Assembly: GCA_023055425.1 (NCBI GenBank)
Contig: JALGPY010000002.1
Span: 134,622,427-134,686,426 of the forward strand
Reading direction: 5' to 3'
DNA length: 64,000 nt
From: Linanthus parryae
Taxonomy: Eukaryota > Streptophyta > Magnoliopsida > Ericales > Polemoniaceae
Shown piece by piece: positions 49,347-59,042 of the stretch (the stretch's first letter is position 1; the number at the start of each line of letters is the position of its first letter). Under the pieces are notes generated by a model. The model searched no databases and was not told where the DNA came from. It saw nothing but the letters and a program-made list of their open reading frames with translations. The translations under genes were made by a program, and so were the position numbers.

Positions 49347-49650
49347 TTATATCCCCCTTAAAATGAAGTTTCGTCCCCGAAGCTTAAAAGACTTTCGCAT
49401 AAAACTACGACATGCTACACGAGAATGCAACTATGCACATGAGAGTTATACGTAATGCTAATGCATATGCAATACTTTTATTAATATGAAATGCGCTCTC
49501 GGTCGATTACATCATCTCCCACTCGCATCAACTTAAGGAATCAAATAAAATTAGCCAAAGTAAAAGGTCGACACCACATTTTAAAACGTCTAGACCGACA
49601 TACCAGTTCTCGCGTTTACTATGCGATTCAAAAATTTCCTATCATTTAAA
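49347..49650 (-). other. 3' internal end of element K
   Basis: In minus orientation it ends with CTTCGGGGACGAAACTTC, then TTTTAAGGGGGATATAA before the LTR start TGTAATAAC. This is the same block plus polypurine tract as in D and C. No protein domain is visible in the roughly 300 bases before Sirevirus J interrupts. Confidence 0.65.
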
Positions 49651-49655
49651 AAAGT

Positions 49656-50908
49656 TGAAGGGGTGTACAGTAGGTAGAAATACAGTATCAATACTCTAAA
49701 GGGGGGGGGTTGAATAGAGTATGCCAACTTTTTCTAAACTTTCAAGAAGTGTGGTTTCAAAAGATTTGTAAAGAGATTCAATGCCTTGAAAAGAGCTTCA
49801 AGCCCTTGGAATGAAAACAGTTGACGTATAAAAAGATAAGTTATTTCAAGGCCTTGAAATGAGTTTCGAACCCTTGAAATGAAACTGATTTATTTCCTCA
49901 AAAAAATGAAACTGATTTTAATGCTGCAAAAGAACCAAGTATGGAACTGAAAAGTTAATGCAAGAGACACAAGATATATAGAGTTCAGACCACTTTGAAC
50001 TATGTCTCTACCACAGGGATCTTCTCCCTGCAGGATTTTCAACACAATTCTTATTAATCCACAGCTAAGCCCTATATCTCAAGCACAGAGAGATGCCTTA
50101 CTTTGTTACAGCTTGTGGCTCTTACTAACCTATCTAGTACCTGCTCTAGCTATCTGATTAAATAAAAATTCTCTATTGTTCCCTTGAACAACCCTTTAGA
50201 ATAAGAACTACAAGTATTATCTAAATGATATACAAATGAAGTTCAGAAGAGAAGAAAACTAGAACGGAATCTGCAGTGAGTACGTGGTGTTCTTTTGATG
50301 CTTGGATTGAGAGAAATGAATCTGCTTCTTTGTTTCTTGTCAATCCTTGAATGTTTTGAGTGTCTCTTTCTAAATGTCCCGTGCATAGCTTCTGCATTCC
50401 CTATTTCATAGAGTAGTTTGAAATGCAGATCTTCAGGATCTTCTCATAAAAACTTTCCTATTTTGTAGCTTCATCTTTGACTTCTCTAGCAGCTTCTCCA
50501 ACGGATAGTTGATTAGTATCCTCACTGATACTGATCTGATATTGTATGAAAAACTGTTAGGCAACTTTCAAACACAGCAGGATTGATCACAGAATCAATT
50601 CAACACATAATTTCCTTTCCTGCAAAACTCAGGTTAGGAAATAAATCCTGAAAAATAGAAAACAAACTTCTTTGCAAAACATAGTCAAAACAGATGATAT
50701 TCGATGATGTTAATTATATCAAAATACTTTGTCTTTCATCATCAAGTATTAACTAATCATGCACAGGGGTTTAGGAGTTGAATTAAGATCAGAAAACTCC
50801 CCATAAGTTCATGCATATAGAGAACAATTAGTTTCAATGCTTTGAAAGCTGATTCAAGGCCTTGAAATAGACTAGCTATTTCAAGTCTTGAACAGAGTTG
50901 TACTTACA
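49656..50908 (-). repeat. 3' LTR of Sirevirus J
   Basis: A 1253-bp copy of 60869-62098. Near its left end it has the Sirevirus landmark (CTCTAAAGGGGGGGGGTTGAATAGAG, the reverse of that in A). It is dotted with TTCAAGGCCTTGAAATGAG-type palindromes (about 49780-49880 and 50845-50900). Its right border is followed by ATCTCCCTCTTGATGAA, the reverse of the purine tract. Confidence 0.92.
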
Positions 50909-51271
50909 ATCTCCCTCTTGATGAACGACAAAACCACAATCTGTTCGATACTATGATTCTGCAAAAAATACTCATTAGCATATAGCGCAGTAACATAATA
51001 TCCAAAATAAATCCAACTTATTAAGTTGCTGAAAATAACATCAAATTTCACATAAACCTACTAACCTAGAATAAGGTCACCTAAAGAGCAAATAAACCAA
51101 AATAAAATCTAAATATTTCTCCCCCTTTTTGACTTTCACCAAAAAAGAATGAGAATATGTTGGATCAGAGTTTTTGGAAAGATTTTAATAGACTGTTTGA
51201 AAAGATGAAATTTTCAAGACTTTGAAAAGGATTTCAAGGCCTTTAAAAGGAGAAGAAAGAGTAGGCAAGAG
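50909..51271 (-). other. 3' untranslated region of Sirevirus J
   Basis: No ORF. Read on the minus strand it contains GTGAAAGTCAAAAAGGGGGAG near 51118-51140 (same block as 32749 in A) and ends AAGAGGGAGAT at the LTR, the proximal polypurine tract. Confidence 0.78.
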
Positions 51272-51400
51272 TTAAGGGTTTGGGTCTTCATCTCCTCGCT
51301 GCTCTGCATCTTCTTCCTGACTATTTTCCTCATCATCATCAACTTCTTCTTCTTCCTATTGAGCCACATCAACATCCTCAATTATTGAGCTTATGGTCTT
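51272..51400 (-). pseudogene. Sirevirus J envelope-like ORF, acidic tail
   Basis: The minus strand reads SSIIEDVDVAQ, a stop, then EEEEVDDDEENSQEEDAEQR and a terminal stop at 51274-51272. The acidic Glu/Asp-rich end followed by an untranslated region and the AAAAAGGGGGAG tract matches the end of the envelope-like ORF in A. All upstream parts are lost. Its upper edge meets the 3' region of Athila H near 51405. Confidence 0.72.
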
Positions 51401-51404
51401 TATC

Positions 51405-52294
51405 ACACTCCCTCATCGAACCCCCTCAACTACACAACCCCCTCGTGAGGCACTAAAGTGGTGATTCTAATCAATTTGTGATGACGGCCAAGAATCGTCA
51501 CCCTAGGTCCGAAGGCTAGCAAGAATCCAAGGCTCAAACTTGGGCGTCTAATGGTCCTACAAAGTGAGTTCTAAAAGCAGTGAGTGCTCTAATACACACC
51601 TCGCACAGCTGTTTCGTGTGCCACTACGAGGCGGGTTGGCGACTATCTAAGACGTACACATGGATGTTCTGCTTGTTTAGCTCACACCTAGCTCAGCTCT
51701 TGTAAGAAAATAGGCACACACTTTGAGTTTGAAAATCACGTACGTGTTAGAAATAGGTAGGCACTCCCGTAAAGGAAGTCTCTCTATACCTATTAGGGGG
51801 GACTCACGTTGTCACTCTCGGTCGCAAATCATGCTCTACGCCTAAAATCCTCACACTTCGCGATTTGTTAAAATTTTCTCTTTTCTCAAAATTTTCTCTT
51901 TTTTTTAATTTTTTTGGATTTTTCAGTTTTTTTATTGTTTTGATTTTTTCCATATAATTCCTACTCTACATGCAAGCCGACACGAACGAAACTACACAAA
52001 ACAGTCGATAGGGTAGGTAGACTCAAATTAGAAAACGTGAAATATTAAACACAAACACAAACAAGTATATACACGACTAACAAATCACAAAACGATATGC
52101 TATCACAATATCACGACAAGGCCCACATAAATAGACACAATACGACACAAACAACTATATGCAGACATGGCGATGCAAACACTGACTGGCTAGTCAAGAC
52201 TAAGACTCCCCCCACACTAGAATACGTCGTTGTCCTCAACAAATTTAGAAGTAAAACCGAGGACTCAGCATCTCTAATGTGAGGGGCGGTGGAT
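51405..52294 (-). other. 3' region of Athila H
   Basis: No gene. It aligns on the minus strand with 43486-44310 of G. The conserved block TTGAGGACAACGA..AGTGTGGGGGGAG is at 52205-52240, right after the envelope-like ORF. A T-rich stretch (51875-51960) and small ORFs (52097-52282, 52111-52404) have no support. It ends within a GTTGAGGGGGTTCGATGAGGGAGTG stretch at the deletion joint. Confidence 0.75.
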
Positions 52295-53674
52295 CTACTC
52301 GGACTCGGAACCCTGATCCTCAGACCCCTCGTCTGCGGAACCAGGCTCCTCGTCTGCCAAACCGGACTCATCGAAATCACTCGACTCGTACCGCAAGTGC
52401 TCACTATCAGGGCTAGGGTCTAGGTCCACATTGCTCTTATGAGCCAACTGAGCTACCCACTTCCCTAGAGTCTTTACGGAGGCTCCTAACTTCTTGCGGC
52501 TGCTTCGGTCATGAGCAAACCGCCTCTCATTCTCCGCCTTAGACTCTAACATCATCTTATGCATGCTCTGCTAAAGTGTGTCGGTGCTCGAAGACTCGCC
52601 TACCTTCTCCTTACCCTTCCTAGACCTAGACGCCCTAGAGGATTGCAAATACTTCGACCACACGCGCTTAGTGGGTGGCAAGATGTCCAACTCCCCAACG
52701 TCTACCCCGGCGTCTCTAGCCAATTTGGTCAACAAACACGTGTGACCCGGGGCCATCCTATTTCCCTCCGATTTGCGCGCCATAATGTTTAGCCAAATCA
52801 TGCGAGGAATGTCAACCCGCTGATCTAACCAAACACACATAACATGCAACAATGGCGGAAATTGAAGTGGGGGTTCGGTGTGATGCCTAAGACCCATTTC
52901 TCAAGCATCTCACAAACCCACCCATCACGAGGGAGTAGGAACTTCTTCTTCACCATCCACATAGTCACCTCGGCCTTCGACTTATCCCAAGGATCCGCCC
53001 CCTCACCCGGAAAACAGAAGGCATTGACCATAGGTACTACATCGGGCCGCCTAAGCATGTCGTGTAACGCACAAGGGGTATTGGGGTCCAACTCTGTAAA
53101 ATGAAGGGCCTTTCTAATGATCTCCGGCGTTATCCGCACCCAAGTTCCCCGACAATACACCATCCTATCGTCCTTGCTCTCCCCCTCGTCCCCGAACCGG
53201 AGATTAACGTAAATCTCCCTCGCAACTTGAGAACTAGACGGTTCACACAACTCAAACCACTTATGTAACCGCTCACGTTCATGAATGGCTATTAGTTCGG
53301 TAGGCATGAGTTTAGCTTTGTCTATGGGGTAGGGTTTCTTGGCCGCACCTCTTAGCTTAAGGTATCGGTCGCGAAACGACGCAACGTGAGATTGAAAACT
53401 CACAAACCGATACGTGCAATACTTAGTTGGCGACACATTCTCATTGGCTATCTTTAGCCATTTGTCCGACCTACCCTTTCTCAAACGTGGCTTAGGGGGC
53501 ATTGGTTTATTGAGTATGCGGTGTGGCATAGATTCCGGCACCACATACTCGGGCTCTTCAGGCGGTACGAATAGGTGGGTCCTCGACTACCATTTCATCT
53601 ACGTTATATGGCCCTACTCTCCTAACGGGGTGAAAGATAGGGTCGTCAAACGTGGCGGCTTTACGTTTCGACAT
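52295..53674 (-). pseudogene. Athila H envelope-like ORF
   Basis: The start ATG is at 53674 (MSKRKAATFDDPIF). A frameshift near 53560 leads into the long conserved region at 53544-52825, with FVSFQSHVASFRDRYLKLRG, RMVYCRGTWVRITPEIIRKA and VTMWMVKKKFLLPRDGWV; this resembles the plant transposon domain found after integrase in Athila elements. Another frameshift near 52830 gives VWLDQRVDIPRMIWLNIMAR, a basic stretch (SRASRSRKGKEK), one stop near 52573, a coil and an acidic tail (GSADEGSEDQGSESE). No clear membrane segment is visible and the function is unproven. The equivalent ORF is absent from G. Confidence 0.8.
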
Positions 53675-55098
53675 TAGACTCAAATAATGCAAATTCAACG
53701 ACTAGAAATTCACAAATTCAACTTAACAATTCAACGCAACAACTCCTTTTAACAAAGCAATTCAACAAATAAAGCGAAGAAAGCACGTAATTAAAGAGAG
53801 ATTAGGAGTACCGAAAGAAGATTTTTCAGAAAATTCCGGGAATAGACCGAGTTGATCGCCGAAATTTTTCGTCAGATTTTTCCAATTGAATGGTGCTCGT
53901 TGCTTCTCCTCGTTGTCCCCGTCACTTCTTCCTTTTTCGCCAAAAGTTGTATTGAACCCCTTCCTCTTCAATTTGAATTTCTTTCGAAGAACCCTAGGTG
54001 GGTGTTCTTCCCCAATTCTGAATTTAATCCTTCAATTTCCTCTCAACCCCGATGTAGTGGTGTTGGAGGTGTGTGTGTGTCGCCTAAAAACAACCACAAA
54101 AGCCGGTGAATATGAGGGTTGTTGGTCGTGGTGGTGGCTTTGTGGTGAGATAGCCGTCGGGTGGGAGAGGGTGAGGGAAGCAGCGGGAGAAGAGAGAGGA
54201 TTGCTAGGGGCTGCTGGAATCGCCGGAGTGAAGGGAAGCCGCCGGATTGAAAGGCGGCCTGAAAACCACCTCAACACCGCCGGAATTTGGGTCGGTGGTG
54301 TTGGTGGTGTTTTGGGGCTTAAACCCTACGGGGAGGGGGGGGAAGAAGATGGGCTGCTGCTGGTTCGGGGGTCGCCGGAGTGAGAGAGAGATTCGCCGGA
54401 GGATGAAGCCGCGAAAGAAAACGCCGGTGAATTGAGGGAGTCCGCCGGTGATTCGATCGGAATAGTAGAGGGATTTGAGAGTTTGAGGGTGTTCGAAAGA
54501 TGAAGAACCAACCCCTGTATAGCCCGATGAAACAACAAACTTGGCACGAATTTCCTTTTTTTCACCCTCAAAAACCATCGAATTGCCCTTTACCCCTGTT
54601 CGTGCGAACACTTATTTGTTCGCGTGAGCAAAAATTCTTGTTCTTAAAATCGGGCAGAATGTTTTTGGGCATCATCTGTTTGTGCGAACAAGAGGGGAGT
54701 TCGCACGAACACCCCTGACTCCAGCTTCATTTTTTTTTTTCGATCCGCTTCGTTTGCTTTATCTTCGAGGTTCCTTAGCTTTGAATTCCATGTCCCCCTT
54801 TTTGTTCTTGAGCCAATTTTTCGTGACACGCTTCCCAACAACCTTGGGAATCTCGTCGATCATGTCTTTCTCGTTCAAATTCCGCCTTTCTCTTACGTCC
54901 GAACTCCGATGCGCGCATTTCCATGCGATTATACGCACATCAAGAAGGGGAATCCGAATCGCGTAATAACCTGTAATCCTGCGGAGACTCAATTCAAATG
55001 TCAAATTCTCGCTCTCTCACCCCTCAGACAACAAAACGGAATTAAAAACGCACACAACAGTATTTAAAACACACTCTCTACACTAATGCATAAAATAC
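53675..55098 (-). other. Intergenic leader between integrase and envelope-like ORF of H
   Basis: About 1.4 kb without recognised protein domains. In minus orientation it begins AT-rich, then carries palindromes of GTTCGYRCGAAC type near 54599-54712, then a CT- and CCG-rich stretch (about 54510-54030) and a plant-type 5' leader up to the ATG at 53674. It looks like a promoter plus untranslated leader, or the intron and leader of a spliced message, but nothing proves use. Overlapping open frames (54204-54611, 54032-54277) are low-complexity Ser/Pro/Thr-rich. Confidence 0.55.
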
Positions 55099-55167
55099 GT
55101 TGGGTTGCCTCCCAACAAGCGCTTTGTAATTAACGGTCGATGGCTCGACCCAGTTACCTCAATACGA

Positions 55168-56956
55168 TCACGGCTCGTCAAAGTAGATAACATCCACTTT
55201 GGCCGGAATTGGCGCGGATTCCAAGTATGGCTTGACTCTGCTTCCATTTACGCGGAAACACTCCTTCGTATGTGGATCTTCCAACTCAACCTCACCCCAA
55301 GGATAGATTTGGTGGATCCGGAACGGCCCAGACCATCTCGAACGAAGCTTTCCCGGAAACAGCTTCATGCGTGAGTTAAATAACAAAAACTTTTGTCCCA
55401 CACGAAGTTCCTTCGGCTTGAGACGACTGTCGTGCCATCTCTTCGTATTTTCCTTATAAATCCGGGAACTATCATAGGCCTGTAATCTCCATTCCTCAAG
55501 TTCAAGAAGCTTCATCTTCCTTGCTTGCCCTGCTAACTCGGGATCCATGTTCAACCGCTTGATCGCCAAATAAACCTTGTGCTCTAGCTCAACGGGAAGA
55601 TGACATGCCTTACCGAAGACAAGCTGGAACGGTGACATGTTTCAATGGCGTCTTCCATGCTGTACGGTATGCCCATAATGCATCATCTAATTTCACCGCC
55701 CAATCCTTGCGTCCGGTGTTGACGGTTTTCTGAAGAATCCCCTTAATCTCCCTGTTTGAAACTTCCGATTGCCCATTGGTTTGGGGGTGATAAGGTAGGG
55801 AAACCTTATGGATAGACACCCCGTACGTTTTCAAGACTCTGGCAAAGACTCGGTTTATGAAGTGTGAACCTTCATCGCCTACCATTGCCCTTAGTGTGCC
55901 AAACCGAGTAAATATATGCTTCTTCAAAAACTTCTCTACCGTCGCTGCATCATTCTTGGGGCACGCAATTGCCTCAACCCATTTCGTCACGTAATCCACA
56001 GCCAGCAAGATGTACAAATTCCCATAAGAAGGAGGGAACAGTCCCATGAAATCTATGCCCCAAACATCGAAGGGCTCCAGCTCAAGCCATTCAGACATTG
56101 GCATCTCATGTCGCTTGGAGATGTTACCCGTTCTCTGGAAACTATCACATCCTGCAACCCAATCATGACAATCTTTAAATATAGTAGGCCAAAAGAAACC
56201 GGATTTTAGTACCTTCATGGCGGTGCGAGGACCGCTAAAATGGCCCCCACTAGGTGATGCATGACACTGCTTAATCACATCATATATCTCATGGGTAGGC
56301 ACACACTTTCGAATGATATTGTCGGCTCCCATCTTGAATAGATATGGATCCTCCCAAAAGTATTGCTTCACCACATACAAGAATCGCTTCTTCTTCTGCA
56401 CTGTCCATTCTGCTGGAATCTTCCCATTGGTGAGATAGTTAGCAATTGCCCAATACCAAGGCTCAGTATCCCCCAAAGACATCAAGCTCTCGTCAGGGAA
56501 GTTCTCTTGAATCGGCACCTTCTCTACCATTCCATTCTCGAGTCTTGAGAGGTGGTCCGCTACAACATTCTCAACACCCTTCTTGTCGCGGATCTCAACA
56601 TCAAATTCCTGCATCAAACTAACCCACCGCAACAATCTTGGCTTGGAATCCTTCTTATCAAGAAGATATTTCAGTGCCGAATGATCTGTAAAGACAATCA
56701 CTTTCGATCCCAAAAGATAAGGCCGGAACTTGTCAAGAGCAAAAATCACAGCTAATAACTCCTTCTCAATAGTTCCATAGTTTAGTTGAGCCTCATTAAG
56801 AACTCTACTAGCATAGTAAATAACATGGCATACATTTTCCTTCCTTTTCCCCAACACTGCTCCAATGAAAAAATCACTGGCATCGCACATGAGCTCAAAT
56901 GGCAAACTCCAATCCGGAGTTGTGATGATAGGAGATGAGGTGAGCTGTTCCTTCAA
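55168..56956 (-). pseudogene. Athila H RNase H and integrase
   Basis: RNase H opens with PFELMCDASDFFIGAVLG (first metal Asp), YGTIEKELLAVIFALDKFRP and VIFTDHSALKYLL (56956-56570). Integrase follows: a zinc site with HASPSGGH and CHDWVAGC, a core with FDVWGIDFMG (Asp), AMVGDEGSHFIN (Asp; usually SDGGSHF) and NGQSEVSNREIKGIL (Glu), so the DDE triad is intact. A frameshift near 55635 moves to the C-terminal part ([20 protein letters not shown]), ending with the GPY/F-type SRWSGPFRI and a stop at 55168. With 448 codons in one frame, this is the best-preserved coding stretch of the window. Confidence 0.93.
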
Positions 56957-56974
56957 AAAGTCGAAGGCCTTCTT

Positions 56975-57879
56975 TCACGCTTCATCAAACACAAACGGGA
57001 CAGCTTTCCCTAGAAACTCACACAAAGGCTTGCAGATCTTCGAGAAGTCCTTGATAAACCTGCGATAGAAACCTGCATGTCCCAAGAAGCTTCTGACCCC
57101 CTTCACTGAAGTCGGATAAGGGAGTTGCTTGATTGTCTCTACCATCTCTTGATCAACCTCTAAACCTCTGCGTGAAAACTTGTGACCAAGAACTATCCCC
57201 TCTGTGACCATGAAGTGGCACTTCTCCCAATTCAGCACGAGATTAGTGTCTTCACAACGAACCAAGACACGACCGAGATGATGTAGACACTCCTCAAAAC
57301 TGTCACCAAATAAGGAGAAGTCGTCCATGAAAACCTCTAAATGCTTCTCAATCATGTCCGAGAAGATGGCCATCATACACCGCTGGAAAGTAGATGGTGC
57401 ATTACATAATCCAAATGGCATGCGGCGGAACGCAAATGTTCCATAGGGACATGTAAAGGTAGTCTTCTCCTGGTCTTCTGGAGCAATGGCGATCTGGTTG
57501 TAGCCTGAATAACCATCTCAGAAGTAGTAGTACTCTTGGTGAGCCAAACGATCAAGCATCTGATCAATAAACGGCAATGGAAAGTGATCCTTGAGCGTGG
57601 CTGCTTCCTGTAACCCATGCACGCACGCCATCCAGTAACTGTCCGCTGAGCAATCTGCTCATGCTTGTCGTTCTCTACCACAGTCATCCCTCCTTTCTTA
57701 GGCACACACTGGACCGGGCTAGTCCAAGTGCTGTCTGAGATTGGAAAAATAATACCTGCCTCTAGCCACTTCATGACCTCTTTTCTCACCACTTCTTTCA
57801 TATGTGGATTCAATCTCTGCTGCGCTTGAATCACTGGCTTCTTTCCTTCTTCTACCCGGATCTTGTGCTGGCAATACAC
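56975..57879 (-). pseudogene. Athila H reverse transcriptase
   Basis: The minus-strand N-terminal part reads QRLNPHMKEVVRKEVMKWLE and PISDSTWTSPVQCVPKKGGM (57879-57700). A frame break follows in the region that should carry the palm start, so the text at about 57640-57470 is out of frame. The core resumes with MPFGLCNAPSTFQRCMMAIF and the active site VFMDDFSLFGDSF (FMDD, a normal gypsy variant of YMDD) at about 57335, then FLGHAGFYRRFIKDFSKIC. The end near 56990-56956 shifts into RNase H. Confidence 0.92.
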
Positions 57880-57893
57880 GGGGCTGATCCCCT

Positions 57894-58760
57894 TTATATC
57901 TGCGATAGTCCATCCAATTGCTCCCTTTTCTTCCTTAGCACATCCAAAAGCTGCTCCTCCTGTGCCTGAGATAAAACAGAAGAAACAATTACGGGCAATG
58001 TGTTATCAACACCAAGAAAAGCATACCTGAGATGGCTAGGCAATGGCTTCAACTCAAGCACGGGTGGTGACTTGAGTGAAGGAACAAGAGCTAACTTCTG
58101 CTCCCCTTGCTCATATAAATCCAGCTTGGTCCAGCTGCTCATGTGACACAAATCCATGGTGGGACTCGGATCTTCATTCTTGTACATTCCATCAATTTCC
58201 TCCCACATCAATTCAGCTTCCTCATCTCCCATGTCATCATCAAAAATCTCTACACTAAAGCAATCTTCATAATTGTAGCATGAAGGCATTTTCATTGCCT
58301 TGAACACATCGAAGACTACTTTCTCATCATTTATTTTCATAGATAACTTTCCACTCTTCACATGAATAATAGCCTCCCCTGTAGCTAGGAAGGGCCTGCC
58401 AAGAATGAGAGGTACTTCGCCAACCTCTATGTCTAAGATGACAAAATCTGCAGGAAAGATGAGAGTACCAAAATTGACCAAAATGTATTCAATCACCCCA
58501 TATTCTCTACGGATCGACCTGTCAGCCATCTGCAAGGTAACTCGGGTGGGACGAGGCTCCCCCAGAACTAGCTTCCTGAATACGGAAAAGGGCATCAAAT
58601 TGATGCTTGCCCCCAAATCGCACAATGCAGTCATAGTGTGAGAATCACCAAGCGTAACCAGTATCACAAAGCTCCCAGGGTCTTTCTTCTTCTTAGGCAA
58701 TCCATTCCTGACGCATTCAGAAGTCTCAACAGTCAAATTCACCTGTGCAAAATCAATCAT
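57894..58760 (-). pseudogene. Athila H protease
   Basis: The ATG at 58760 opens 288 codons without a break. The active-site strand LCDLGASINLMPFSVFRKL is intact, followed by FPADFVILDIEVGEVPLILG and RPFLATGEAIIHVKSG. This is the retropepsin-like fold found between gag and RT in Athila. The C-terminal half is a linker toward RT (ELKPLPSHLRYAFLG), which normally belongs to one gag-pol polyprotein. The start Met is internal to that polyprotein because gag is deleted. Confidence 0.92.
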
Positions 58761-59042
58761 GCGTCTCTTTCCTGAAGATCAATTGCTCAAAACAATATAT
58801 AAATCCGTAAGATCAATTGCACCTATTTTACCTGAGATACACAATACTAAACAACCCGTAAGATCACATGCGATAAACAATATATAAATCATACGAAAAA
58901 CGCCCGGATTACGAAATAAAGCTCAATAATTCACGTATGCTCAAAACAACTCGGATTTGGTCAATTTCTCACATAAATATACCGAAATGCTTGCAAAACG
59001 GTCATGGATCATAAAAAATATAACTCCTAATGTGGAGTTATC
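58761..59042 (-). repeat. 5' LTR stub of Athila H
   Basis: The minus strand starts TGATAACTCCACATTAGGAGTTAT, a perfect terminal hairpin of eight stem bases, and shares CCGGGCG(T)TTT with the early part of the G LTR. Within about 280 bases it runs straight into protease, so the rest of the LTR, the primer site and gag are deleted. CTAAC at 59043-59047 would be one half of the target duplication. Confidence 0.72.

Larger units (their letters stand above)
51405..59042 (-). mobile_element. Athila Ty3/gypsy element H, with envelope-like ORF, ends deleted
   Basis: On the minus strand the order is: an LTR start (TGATAACTCC at 59042), about 280 bp of apparent LTR or leader, protease, RT, RNase H, integrase, the TTGGGAGGCAACCCAA block, a 1.4-kb leader, an envelope-like ORF, the AGTGTGGGGG block and part of the 3' region. 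Gag, most of the 5' LTR and the whole 3' LTR are absent. The upper end inserts in J gag beside CTAAC (59043-59047); the lower end is a deletion joint with the J envelope tail, so no matching duplication remains. It is the only Athila copy here with a nearly full pol. Confidence 0.88.

Noticed and set aside
48742..49455. Ser/Lys/Asp repeat ORFs (SKSKS, DLDLDLD)
   Set aside because: They translate the GGATTT and GGATC repeats of the MITE and change with frame.
53886..54435. Gly/Ser/Arg-rich ORFs on both strands
   Set aside because: Overlapping frames through a CCG/CT-rich leader, no domain, and several frames open at once as expected from composition.
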